Source: Evansella clarkii
GTDB taxonomy: Bacteria > Bacillota > Bacilli > Bacillales > Salisediminibacteriaceae
Length of the DNA: 64,000 nucleotides
Assembly: GCF_002019695.1 (NCBI RefSeq)
Contig: NZ_KV917376.1
Location: forward strand, 1,503,037-1,567,036
Direction of reading: 5' to 3'
Shown here: positions 25,831 through 33,806 of the stretch, piece by piece
How the letters are laid out: each line of letters starts with the position of its first letter
How positions within the stretch are numbered: the first letter of the stretch is position 1
Notes under the pieces: model-generated
Told to the model about the DNA's origin: nothing
Seen by the model: the letters and a program-made list of their open reading frames with translations, nothing else
Databases searched by the model: none
Position numbers and translations under genes: made by a program

Positions 25831-25922
25831 GGGTGGTGCCTGTCACTACCCGATTGCAGGGGTGCCTGCAGGGGTGCCTGTCACCACCCGAAAAATCTTG
25901 TTTCACAGCAAATGTTTCACGG
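25831..25922 (+). repeat. REP-like repeat copy 3, with iterated head
   Basis: A first GGGTGGTGCCTGTCACTACCCG palindrome (22 bases, broken here as arms GGGTGGTG and CACTACCCG) is followed by two more GGTGCCTG units, the full CACCACCCG arm and two TTTCAC boxes. It lies upstream of the operon start region, between divergently oriented genes, not at a 3' end. Confidence 0.85.
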
Positions 25923-26140
25923 GACAGAGGGACAGGTAAAGTGCCCCTCTTGGAGGGCGCGGATAGGTGCTCGACAATCTATTTAATGCGGGAATTCAGT
26001 ATATTTGCACCTGTTTAACACTACAAAATTATTAAGTTCACTCTCTCGGGATGATGGAGAGGAATCTCCTGTTTTTTCCGAAAGCAAAATTTATATTTTA
26101 CCCGCCGAAAATATCACCTGACAGGCAAGTCATTTTATTT

Positions 26141-26168
26141 TTCATAGGTAATTAGTTTGGTGTATATT
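26141..26168 (+). promoter_or_regulatory. Candidate promoter of the amidase gene
   Basis: TTCATA (26141-26146), 16 bases, then TATATT (26163-26168) preceded by TG. It is placed so that the cre site covers the expected start of transcription. Confidence 0.45.
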
Positions 26169-26173
26169 CGAAT

Positions 26174-26187
26174 TGTAAGCGTTAACA
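26174..26187 (+). promoter_or_regulatory. CcpA operator (cre site)
   Basis: TGTAAGCGTTAACA fits the cre consensus TGWAANCGNTNWCA at every position. It lies 24 bases upstream of the chosen ATG and just after a candidate -10 box, the normal place for catabolite repression. Confidence 0.75.
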
Positions 26188-26210
26188 AAAAAATGAGGGA
26201 GGCGGGGAAG

Positions 26211-27509
26211 ATGAAAGGGAAAGAGACGATTTTGGTTAATGAGTTTATCAACGGTGTGCTGGATCCTGAAGATAAAATGCTGGGGCCAGTGAAAGACGGG
26301 GGACATATTGTTGCTAACACTACGCCAGGCTGCTGGGGGCCGATGATCACTCCATGTCTTCGAGGCGGACATGAGGTTACAAAGCCTGTGTATGTGGAAG
26401 GTGCTGAAGTCGGTGATGCGATAGCAGTGAAAATCGAGTCGATCCGTGTTACTTCCATCGCTACTGCTTCTGGTCATGATCAGCCGGTAGAAGGACGATT
26501 TAATGGAGATCCATTCGTTGCGCCGAAATGCCCTAACTGCGGAACGGTGAACCCGGATACGAGAATAGAAGGGATCGGCCAGGAAGCTATCAGATGTGTG
26601 GAGTGTGGCGAGGATATTACTCCTTTCAGATTTACAAATGCCTATACGATGACATTCAATGATGGCAAGCAGGTTGGGATTACATTAAACCAGCAGGGTG
26701 CTGAGAAAATCGCCCATGATGGGAAACACTATATGTCAACACCGGAAAATTCCGTCCAAAATCCGATTGTGACGTTCGCTCCCCATGATATTGTCGGAGC
26801 TGTCGCGAGACTTCGTCCATTCCTTGGTCAGCTGGGAACGACACCTTCAAGGCCTATGCCTGATTCCCATAATGCCGGGGACTTCGGTTCGTTTCTAGTT
26901 GGTGCTCCCCATGATTACACATTAACGAAGGAGGAGCTGGAAGACCGGACGGACGGGCATATGGATATTAACCGGGTTCGTGAAGGTGCGGTTATTATTT
27001 GCCCAGTGAAGGTTCCAGGGGGCGGTATTTACTTAGGTGATATGCATGCCATGCAAGGGGATGGGGAAATTGCCGGCCATACGACGGATGTTTCCGGCAT
27101 TGTAACACTGAAGGTGGAGGTTTTGAAGGGTCTAACGATTGACGGGCCAATTCTGCTGCCGGTGGAGGAAGATTTGCCATACTTAGCAAAACCGATCACT
27201 GCTTCTGAGAGAAGGCAGGCGGAACAGCTTGCTGCAGAGTGGGGAATGGAGAAGCAATTAGAAGAGTCACTGCCGCTTTCTTTTATAGGTACGGGTGAAA
27301 ACTTAAATGCTGCTACTGATAATGGGATGGAAAGAGCAGCTAAATTACTTGAAATGACTGTGCCGGAAGTGATGAACCGGGCAACGATAACCGGATCAAT
27401 AGAAATTGGCCGCCACCCAGGTGTCGTGACGGTAACCTTCCTTGTGCCAGTAGAACGTATAAAGAAACTAAAGCTTGAAAAGTATGTTGCGGAGCAGTAT
27501 GGGGGATAG
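26211..27509 (+). CDS. Acetamidase/formamidase family protein
   Basis: A 432-aa cytoplasmic protein of the FmdA/AmdA family, which hydrolyses short amides to ammonia and the acid. Family marks are the central HDIVGAVARL, GDFGSFLVGAPHDYTL and PGGGIYLGDMHAMQGDGE, the last with the metal-binding Asp/His. Two CxxC pairs (CPNCG at about residue 107 and CVECG at about 127) look like an inserted zinc-binding segment that I do not recall in the short members. GGGAGGCGGGG precedes ATG 26211. A cre site overlaps the promoter, so it is likely repressed on good carbon sources. Confidence 0.85.
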   Translation: MKGKETILVNEFINGVLDPEDKMLGPVKDGGHIVANTTPGCWGPMITPCLRGGHEVTKPVYVEGAEVGDAIAVKIESIRVTSIATASGHDQPVEGRFNGDPFVAPKCPNCGTVNPDTRIEGIGQEAIRCVECGEDITPFRFTNAYTMTFNDGKQVGITLNQQGAEKIAHDGKHYMSTPENSVQNPIVTFAPHDIVGAVARLRPFLGQLGTTPSRPMPDSHNAGDFGSFLVGAPHDYTLTKEELEDRTDGHMDINRVREGAVIICPVKVPGGGIYLGDMHAMQGDGEIAGHTTDVSGIVTLKVEVLKGLTIDGPILLPVEEDLPYLAKPITASERRQAEQLAAEWGMEKQLEESLPLSFIGTGENLNAATDNGMERAAKLLEMTVPEVMNRATITGSIEIGRHPGVVTVTFLVPVERIKKLKLEKYVAEQYGG

Positions 27510-27540
27510 AGTAGTGGTTCAGAGGGAGAGGAACCATAAG

Positions 27541-27652
27541 GTAAAATAAAAGGGAGACCGGGTTGAAGACACGAAATTACAAGTGTCTGAGTCAGATGGC
27601 TTAATCGTCCAGGCCGGCAAACGGAAATTTGCCAGAGTGCAAATATAAAGAT
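27541..27652 (+). other. Possible small structured RNA leader or trailer
   Basis: Two hairpins (GACAC / GTGTC near 27568-27587 and GGCAAA / TTTGCC near 27616-27632) precede a strong terminator. I do not recognise a riboswitch class and see no convincing frame. Confidence 0.3.
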
Positions 27653-27680
27653 AAGGTGCAGCTGACGCTGTGCCTTTTTT
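27653..27680 (+). terminator. Terminator after the amidase gene
   Basis: AAGGTGCAGC pairs with GCTGTGCCTT (one G-U) and is followed by TTTTTT. Confidence 0.85.
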
Positions 27681-27752
27681 ATTATCGGAAAAATAGAGTA
27701 ATTGCCAGGTTATGAGAATAAACTCCCTCTTTACTAAAAAAACAGATTTTAA

Positions 27753-27778
27753 GATTTACTCTGGTTTTTTAAGGGTAA
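27753..27778 (+). promoter_or_regulatory. Candidate sigma-B promoter of the GSP17M-like gene
   Basis: GATTTA and GGGTAA separated by 14 bases approximate the GTTTAA / GGGTAT pattern of general stress promoters. The downstream gene belongs to a known sigma-B class, which supports it. Confidence 0.45.
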
Positions 27779-27863
27779 ACGTACATTAGCATGTTTATAA
27801 CCATGCATTCCCATCAAATGACTAATACTACGAAGCTTTTTACCTTTAAAGGAGGAAAAGATC

Positions 27864-28208
27864 ATGAGCAGTCCAAAATTTAAGGTATTTCATAATGATG
27901 AAACGTTAAGCGAATCAATTAGCAAGCTTAGAAAAGATGGTGTCCGTGATGATGACATTTATGTTCTCTCTCATGATAATGACCATGAAAGAAGGACTCG
28001 GAAAGAAACAGATGCCAATAAGATTGGAGTAAGTGAAACCGGTGTTGGAACCGCAGTGAAAAATGTCTTCCGCAGCAAAGGAGACAAGCTTCGTTCCAAA
28101 ATGATGGAAATCGGATTTGACTCAGATAAAGCGGGAGAGTTAGAAGAAGAACTTGATAAAGGAAAGACGCTTCTTGTTGTCACAAATCAGGATAAAGTAG
28201 AGTTTTAA
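27864..28208 (+). CDS. General stress protein, YflT/GSP17M family
   Basis: A 114-aa soluble protein. The N-terminal part (FKVFHNDETLSESISKLRKD, then DDIYVLSHDNDHERRTRKETDANKIG) is the heat-induced stress protein YflT domain of B. subtilis GSP17M-like proteins. An AAAGGAGG site precedes ATG 27864. A sigma-B-like promoter and a terminator make it a single-gene unit. Molecular function of the family is unknown. Confidence 0.85.
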   Translation: MSSPKFKVFHNDETLSESISKLRKDGVRDDDIYVLSHDNDHERRTRKETDANKIGVSETGVGTAVKNVFRSKGDKLRSKMMEIGFDSDKAGELEEELDKGKTLLVVTNQDKVEF

Positions 28209-28340
28209 TAGCCCATTAGAACGCTGCCAGCTGAGCTTTAAATGTACCAAAGACCTGGTCTGGAGCTCATGTGGCAGTACATCGCTCAGGTAAACAAAAC
28301 ACATTTTAACAATTAAATCGAAAATAGTTACTAAATTAGT

Positions 28341-28376
28341 AGAAGGTATATCTGCATAAAGAGATATACCTTCTTT
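28341..28376 (+). terminator. Terminator after the stress-protein gene
   Basis: AGAAGGTATATCT pairs with AGATATACCTTCT around GCATAAAG, followed by TTTTA. An imperfect second hairpin (CTGCCAG / CTGGCAG-like, 28229-28276) lies before it. Confidence 0.75.
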
Positions 28377-28430
28377 TACATATATATAATTTTATTTTCG
28401 AAGTTAATTCTTATTTTTCAGGGAACACGG

Positions 28431-28476
28431 GGACGGTTCGCATGCTTTCTTTTTGAGAAGCTGAAGAACCGTCCTG
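28431..28476. repeat. Hairpin with GGACGGTTC arms
   Basis: GGACGGTTC and GAACCGTCC form a 9-bp stem around about 26 bases. This GGGGACGGTTC type of intergenic hairpin is familiar to me from Bacillaceae genomes. No T-run; role unknown. Confidence 0.55.
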
Positions 28477-28664
28477 TTGGTTCATTGCTAAAACTCACTA
28501 CTCATGTGCACATATACTGATACTCTATTATATCCCATCCAAAATCCTGACGTCTCGGACTCCTCCTTCCTCTTCCCATTTAACACTTTCTTTTTAAATT
28601 CATAGGCTATACAACGGGTTAAATCGGCTGCTGTGTGTCGAGCTTGTTGTAAAGGGGAGGGAAT

Positions 28665-30548
28665 ATGGAGCTGACTGAGAAAGTGGATTTAAAGATGGAG
28701 CAACTGGTCCGTGGTTTTCAAAACAGACAAGGTGAGGATGGCGCATGGCGCTATTATTTGGGCACGGGTGCTTCGATGGACGCGTATATGATTATATTTT
28801 TGAAATCATTAAAGCTCGGGGAAGACTGGCTGGTGGATGAACTGTGCCGGAGAATCCGGAGCAAGCAGGCAGAAAACGGGGCATGGAAACTATACCAGGA
28901 TGAAGATGGGAACCTGGAGGCGACTGCGGAGGCCTATTTTGCGCTGCTTTATGCCGGAAACAGCCGTAAAAGCGATAAGCATATGAGAAAAGCAAGGGAC
29001 TTTATTTTATCCAGGGGTGGATTGGGAAGAGTCAAATCGTTCTTGACGCAGTTTTTTCTGGCGATAACAGGGCAGGTTCCGTGGAAAAAAACAGTCGCTC
29101 TTCCGCCGGAATTTATCCTTCTTCCAAACTGGTTTCCGGTAAATTTATTCGATATTGCCGGCCATTCCAGAGTCCATTTCGTTCCTCTTATGGTTTTATC
29201 CAGCCGGAAATTCACCGTTATTCATGAAAGAACTCCTGATATTAGGGAGCTCTATATAAAAGGAAAAGATAATTCCAGTAAACTGGCGGCTTTCAACTTT
29301 ATGACGGCAGCTCTGAGATCAGGTTCCAAACTCGTCCCTGTTCTTCCCACGTATTTAACTAAGAAGTCCGAAAAACGAGCTGAAAAGTATATGCTGGACA
29401 GAATTGAGGAAGACGGGACACTGCTGAGCTATGGAACTTCCACTATTATGATGGTATTCGCACTGATTGCCCTTGGCTGGTCAAAGGAATCTAAGGTGGT
29501 CAAACATGCTGTCGATGGTCTGAAGTCTTTCGCCTGGAAAATGAGAGAAGGATCGCATATTCAGCTGACTACCTCCACTGTATGGGACACAGCGATAATA
29601 AGTTATGCGGTACAGCAGGCAGGAATGGATCATGATAGCCAGTCAGTGCAAAGGGCCGCCAGCTATTTGCTGTCACGGCAGCATACGAAATTCGGGGACT
29701 GGAAAATGAAAAGCCCGAAAGCAGCACCAGGCGGATGGGGATTCTCCGATATAAACACAATATATCCAGATGTGGATACTGCCGTCGCAGCACTGCGGGC
29801 GATAAAGAAGGCTGATCCAAAAGATATCAGCCAGTCCTGGAAGCGAGGCCTTGACTGGGTGTTAAAAATGCAAAACCCTGATGGGGGATGGCCGGCCTTT
29901 GAAAGAAAAACAAATAAGAAGCTGTTGGCGAAGTTGCCTGTGGAAGCGGCGGAAAGCTATGTTATTGATCTATCCACTCCTGATCTCACTGGCAGGGTGC
30001 TCAGTTTTTTATGCGAAGAAACAGATTTTTCAGGGGAAAGCAATGTGGTTCAAAAAGGGGTAAACTGGCTTCTGAAGCAGCAGGAGGCAGACGGGTCCTG
30101 GTTCGGGCGCTGGGGAATCTCTTATATCCATGGGACAAGTGCCGCTATCATCGGGCTGCTTGCCGCCGGGGTAAAGCGTAATCATCCGGCCATTCGGTCT
30201 GGGGTTGCCTGGTTGGAGAGTAAACAGAATCCCGATGGTGGCTGGGGGGAATCCTGCAGTTCGGATATACACAAAAAATATATTCCGTTAGGCGCTAGTA
30301 CACCAATCCAGACAGCCTGGGCTGTAGAAATGCTGCTGGAGTACTATGGGCAAGAGACAGAGTCTGTCAGACGGGGAATTGAATTTCTCACACAGTCATT
30401 TAAGAAAGAGGACTGGCGGGTGAATTACCCTATGGGCGGCGGAATTCCAGGAAGCATTTACTTTTTCTATGAAATGATGAATGACGCCTGGACACTGATC
30501 GTGCTTGGGAAATACAAGCATATATACGTCCGCGGTTGCCTTGTATAG
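28665..30548 (+). CDS. Squalene-hopene-cyclase-like terpene cyclase with altered DxDD motif
   Basis: A 627-aa protein of the class II triterpene cyclase family, similar to the Bacillus SqhC (tetraprenyl-beta-curcumene cyclase) branch. Several QW repeats are visible (QAENGAWKLY, QNPDGGWPAF, QQEADGSWFGRWG, QNPDGGWGES). The catalytic region reads GGWGFSDINTIYPDVDTAVAAL: Asp369-Val-Asp371-Thr372 stands where the family has DxDD, so the central proton-donor Asp seems kept and the last Asp is Thr. The protein is peripheral-membrane in known members. GGGGAGGG precedes ATG 28665. No terpene synthesis genes are adjacent. Activity may be changed or weak. Confidence 0.88.
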   Translation: MELTEKVDLKMEQLVRGFQNRQGEDGAWRYYLGTGASMDAYMIIFLKSLKLGEDWLVDELCRRIRSKQAENGAWKLYQDEDGNLEATAEAYFALLYAGNSRKSDKHMRKARDFILSRGGLGRVKSFLTQFFLAITGQVPWKKTVALPPEFILLPNWFPVNLFDIAGHSRVHFVPLMVLSSRKFTVIHERTPDIRELYIKGKDNSSKLAAFNFMTAALRSGSKLVPVLPTYLTKKSEKRAEKYMLDRIEEDGTLLSYGTSTIMMVFALIALGWSKESKVVKHAVDGLKSFAWKMREGSHIQLTTSTVWDTAIISYAVQQAGMDHDSQSVQRAASYLLSRQHTKFGDWKMKSPKAAPGGWGFSDINTIYPDVDTAVAALRAIKKADPKDISQSWKRGLDWVLKMQNPDGGWPAFERKTNKKLLAKLPVEAAESYVIDLSTPDLTGRVLSFLCEETDFSGESNVVQKGVNWLLKQQEADGSWFGRWGISYIHGTSAAIIGLLAAGVKRNHPAIRSGVAWLESKQNPDGGWGESCSSDIHKKYIPLGASTPIQTAWAVEMLLEYYGQETESVRRGIEFLTQSFKKEDWRVNYPMGGGIPGSIYFFYEMMNDAWTLIVLGKYKHIYVRGCLV

Positions 30549-30642
30549 TAAATATTTCATGAAACTAAAAAAAGCCACCGTTTTCCAACAGAATGAAAGC
30601 ACCTATCACAGAACTTCCAAACTCAATCCCAACCAAATCTTG

Positions 30643-30692
30643 TGGTGCCTGTCACCGCCCGAATTTTCTTGTTTCACGGTGAATGTTTCACG
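30643..30692 (+). repeat. REP-like repeat copy 4
   Basis: TGGTGCCTGTCACCGCCCG, then AATTTTCTT, TTTCACGG and TGTTTCACG. It lies about 95 bases after the terpene cyclase stop. One arm base is changed (CACCGCCCG). Confidence 0.85.
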
Positions 30693-30810
30693 CACTGGGC
30701 GGTACAGGTAGTTTGTTCCTCCTTTTTGTGGACTTTACTAATCTGGGTATTAAAATTCTTCGTATTATTTGTTCCGCCAAACTGCCTTTTAACCCCCACT
30801 TTTGCATAAA

Positions 30811-30854
30811 CAAAAAAGCCTCAAGTCTACCAATTTAAAAGGTAAACTTGAGGC
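30811..30854 (-). terminator. Terminator of the small membrane protein gene
   Basis: On the minus strand GCCTCAAGTTTACC pairs with GGTAGACTTGAGGC, followed by TTTTTTG. It is 9 bases after the stop of the minus-strand gene. Confidence 0.85.
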
Positions 30855-30862
30855 CTTGTTTG

Positions 30863-31075
30863 TTATTGTGTTACTTGTTCATTTTTTACTGTGAGAGCCC
30901 AAACGAGAGCTACTACCCATCCGATAAGTGACCAGCCAAGGAAAATGTTAAGAACTAAAATAGCTGCAAGATTGTCTTTCTTTCGTACGTACGCAACAAT
31001 TGAAGGCGCAAAATAGACCCCAATGCCAATAATAAAGAGAATAATAAGAAATAGACCACCAATAAGACCTTCCAT
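30863..31075 (-). CDS. Small membrane protein, superinfection-immunity (Imm) family
   Basis: A 70-aa protein with two membrane helices (about residues 4-24 and 36-62). The pattern YFAPSIVAYVRKKDN followed by ILVLNIFLGWSLIGWVVALVWAL is the hallmark of the small superinfection-immunity family named after phage T4 Imm. In bacteria these proteins are widespread and their role is unclear; no phage genes are near. GGAGAGGGGGTG lies upstream of ATG 31075, and a terminator follows. A single-gene unit. Confidence 0.85.
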   Translation of the reverse strand: MEGLIGGLFLIILFIIGIGVYFAPSIVAYVRKKDNLAAILVLNIFLGWSLIGWVVALVWALTVKNEQVTQ

Positions 31076-31553
31076 TTACAGCACCCCCTCTCCAAAAAAT
31101 TGTTTTCATACTGCTACAGTAATGAACTACCTCCCTCTAAGCACTCATCAAAATCCCAAATAGAAGCAGAGCCAAAAAATTACGGCTAGCTGTATAGAAC
31201 TTTTGGAGTAGTCTTAAAGTATGTAAATACACACAAATTTTACCATGATAAAGTATTGGAATCAAACTAAAGATTTAGATATTTTTCATCGGCACTTTCT
31301 GTATCTGGGGAATGTTGGGATACAACTGATTTTAAAGTGGGAAATATACAGTTTTTTCGATTGCTTTAAGAGCTGTAATACTTAGTAAAAAAATAGTTAA
31401 ATTAACTATCTCATTTTCTTTAAATAGTTTTGTATGGTCTATAATGGAAGAATAAAAGGGAATAAATCTTATACATTGTAGCAACCCGGAGAAAAATTAA
31501 AATGATGGATCTGCCGGTACTCAATTATGGTAAAAGTGAAAGGAGAGGTGCAA
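31076..31553. other. Intergenic stretch without recognisable feature
   Basis: AT-rich DNA between two divergent genes. It must hold both promoters, but I cannot assign them with confidence, and I see no repeat or RNA. Confidence 0.5.
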
Positions 31554-32096
31554 ATGCCAGTGATTTATAAGAACTTCAGAAACGATGCTTATTTTTTGCA
31601 TAGTAAGTTAACAAAGAAAGGAACGACAACGTATCATTTTTCAAAAGATGCGAAAGGTGCTGCCGATTTAAACCAGATTCCAGAAGGGTATGAGATTTAT
31701 GAAAATCCTAATGGGAGAGTGTTTTTGAGGAAAGAGCAAAAGCCTGTTATACATAAGGAAGAAATCAGCGTAATTAATGACGGAATGAAAAAGTATTCGG
31801 AAATAGAAGACTTTAAGCTGGATATTAAAAAGAATGTTGTTTTTATTTATACGGTTGAAGACTTATACTTTAATAGTTCTATTCCGAAACAACTTCTGCA
31901 GCAAACTAAAAATTATGCCACGGAATTGCGTTTTGTGCTGGTGGATAAAGAAGAGCGTGCATTTGAAGTGGAACGATTCAATTATAGTGGCAGCGTTGAT
32001 GATTGGATTTTTCTTGATGGATCCAATGATTTGGAGGCACTTGTTCAAGAATATGTCCAGCATCTGGGGAAGGATTCGTTTTATGATTTGATGTGA
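31554..32096 (+). CDS. Hypothetical soluble protein
   Basis: A 180-aa protein with no signal peptide or membrane helix; I do not recognise it. It starts MPVIYKNFRNDAYFLHSKLT and has a mixed alpha/beta pattern with a conserved-looking end (DDWIFLDGSNDLEALVQEYV). AAAGGAGAGG (31538-31547) makes ATG 31554 the start rather than the ATG 27 bases upstream. A terminator hairpin follows directly, so it is a single-gene unit. No context clue to function. Confidence 0.7.
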   Translation: MPVIYKNFRNDAYFLHSKLTKKGTTTYHFSKDAKGAADLNQIPEGYEIYENPNGRVFLRKEQKPVIHKEEISVINDGMKKYSEIEDFKLDIKKNVVFIYTVEDLYFNSSIPKQLLQQTKNYATELRFVLVDKEERAFEVERFNYSGSVDDWIFLDGSNDLEALVQEYVQHLGKDSFYDLM

Positions 32097-32098
32097 AG

Positions 32099-32124
32099 AG
32101 CATGGGGGCGGTCCCCGTGCTTCT
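32099..32124 (+). terminator. Terminator after the hypothetical gene
   Basis: AGCATGGGG pairs with CCCCGTGCT (one G-U) around GCGGT, followed by TCTTTCG. Weak T-run. Confidence 0.65.
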
Positions 32125-32281
32125 TTCGTCATATAGTGGATAAGCCGAACTTTAATTAATAGCCGCTGCAGTGGCTGCATTGAGAAATGAAACCCCAGCT
32201 GGGTCTGATAAGGCCAGGGTGACTATGTTTTCGGTAAATAACGCAGACAAACAAGCATTCTACTGAAGAAGAGGTGTTGTA

Positions 32282-32908
32282 ATGACAGAATGGTATTTTA
32301 GAAGTTTGTACTACACAATTGGGCTCAGCTGTATTTCGTTTGGTGTAAGTTTAATGGTAATTTCTAATTTAGGAGTTGGTCCGTGGGATGCACTGTTTGT
32401 AGGCTTAGCCGGAACAATTGGTTTATCTGTTGGCAGCTGGATATTAATAGTCGGCAGCTTGCTGATAATCCTAAACGGCAGGTTGTTACGAAGGAGAATG
32501 GATTTCACGGCATTTATAACTATCCTGATATTAGGAGTATTAATTGATTTCTGGTTAATGTACGTGTTTCCTGGTATGCTCCTGACTGTATTAATTGTCA
32601 GGCTGATCATTTTATGTCTGGGTATTACCTTGATCGCTTTAGGGGTTGCGCTTTATCTGCAAGCAGATTTCGCCAAGAACCCTATTGATAATCTGATGCT
32701 GGCGGTACAGTACAGGACAGGAAAAAGTTTAACTTTTTGTAAAACTGCAATAGAATTAACTGCTTTAATCCTTGCCTTTTTAATCGGTGGTCCCATTGGG
32801 CTAGGGACTGTTCTGGTCGCTTTTTTTATTGGTCCTCTCATCAATCTTTTTTATACCTCCATTTCAAAGCGTAAATTTCTGAAAAAAACAAAAATTTTAA
32901 ATAGTTAA
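32282..32908 (+). CDS. YczE/YitT-like polytopic membrane protein
   Basis: A 208-aa integral membrane protein with about five to six membrane helices. The pattern GVSLMVISNLGVGPWDALFVGLA and GVALYLQADFAKNPIDNLMLA is that of the YczE-type membrane proteins of Bacillus, whose molecular role is not settled. GAAGAGGTG precedes ATG 32282. It lies upstream of an FCD-type regulator; a 22-bp palindrome sits between them. Confidence 0.78.
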   Translation: MTEWYFRSLYYTIGLSCISFGVSLMVISNLGVGPWDALFVGLAGTIGLSVGSWILIVGSLLIILNGRLLRRRMDFTAFITILILGVLIDFWLMYVFPGMLLTVLIVRLIILCLGITLIALGVALYLQADFAKNPIDNLMLAVQYRTGKSLTFCKTAIELTALILAFLIGGPIGLGTVLVAFFIGPLINLFYTSISKRKFLKKTKILNS

Positions 32909-32950
32909 AGGAATCGCTGGGCAGAATAACGAATAATTATAAAAACTAAC

Positions 32951-32972
32951 ACCTCCTCATCGATGAGGAGGT
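32951..32972. promoter_or_regulatory. Perfect 22-bp palindrome, candidate operator
   Basis: Each half reads ACCTCCTCATC and the two meet without a spacer. There is no T-run after it, so it is more like an operator than a terminator. It lies 21 bases upstream of the TTG start of the FCD regulator, consistent with autoregulation, but it also holds AGGAGGT and could hide or offer a ribosome site. Confidence 0.5.
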
Positions 32973-32993
32973 ACTGATAAAGGGGGTGGAATA

Positions 32994-33782
32994 TTGAAAA
33001 GTGAGAACATTGTGGTCTTTTTGCAGCAAGCTTTTTCGACAAAAGGAGAAATTACAGAATATATGTTATTGAGAAGTCTGGAGGAGACAGAAAGTCCAGT
33101 TGGTTCCTGGCAATTAAAAATGAAAGTGGAGGAATCAGGCCTGGAGGTGAGCACCGCTACTATTGGAAGGATACTAAAAGATCTGGATGGAAAAAAATAC
33201 AGCAGGCTGGTCGAGAATCAGGGCCGTGTGTTAACTCCTGAGGGTCTGAAATATGTACAGAAAATAACTAATGATTTAGAAAGAATGCAGCTTCAGCAAA
33301 ACTTAATGGATGCTTCAATTCCAGGTGACTATAAGGAATTGCTGGATTTAGTCTACGCAAGGAAGACAATCGAAAACGAAACAGCAAGACTTGCCGCTTT
33401 GAGGGCAACCGATGAACAAATTAAAAATCTATACCGTTCTATTAAGCTGCATGAAAAAGAAGTTACGGTAAACAATGATCCTACGCCAGTTGCCTGTGAA
33501 TTTCATGAATTGGTAGCCGAGGCTTCCCAAAACCGATTTTTGATTGCATCACTTAATATACTTATCTTCGAAGAACTTAAGCTGGAATCTAAAATTTCTG
33601 ATTTAATCACCCGGGAAAAAGGAGAGGAATACGGACAGCATCACCGCCTAATAACAAATGCTATTAATAATAAGGATCCTGAGTCCGCTGTGCTTTATAT
33701 GAATGAGCATATGGAAGCGATCATAAACGCAATTGAAAAACAGATTAAAGATTCTGTAACCAGTAAAATAGCAAACAGTTAA
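32994..33782 (+). CDS. FCD-domain transcription regulator with unusual N-terminal winged helix
   Basis: A 262-aa DNA-binding protein. The C-terminal part (about residues 105-255) is an FCD ligand domain: ELLDLVYARKTIENETARLAA, CEFHELVAEASQNRFL and YGQHHRLITNAINNKDPESA, with His/Asp residues that bind metal in the family. The N-terminal 100 residues form a winged helix that is not a normal GntR head (SWQLKMKVEESGLEVSTATIGRILKDLDG, ending LTPEGLKYVQKI); it resembles heads of small-molecule-responsive repressors. TTG 32994 follows AAGGGGGTGG. It is first in a three-gene operon with an NhaC-family carrier and an amidohydrolase, which it presumably controls. Confidence 0.82.
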   Translation: MKSENIVVFLQQAFSTKGEITEYMLLRSLEETESPVGSWQLKMKVEESGLEVSTATIGRILKDLDGKKYSRLVENQGRVLTPEGLKYVQKITNDLERMQLQQNLMDASIPGDYKELLDLVYARKTIENETARLAALRATDEQIKNLYRSIKLHEKEVTVNNDPTPVACEFHELVAEASQNRFLIASLNILIFEELKLESKISDLITREKGEEYGQHHRLITNAINNKDPESAVLYMNEHMEAIINAIEKQIKDSVTSKIANS

Positions 33783-33806
33783 TAATTTTATAAGGGGGCT
33801 TTAAGT

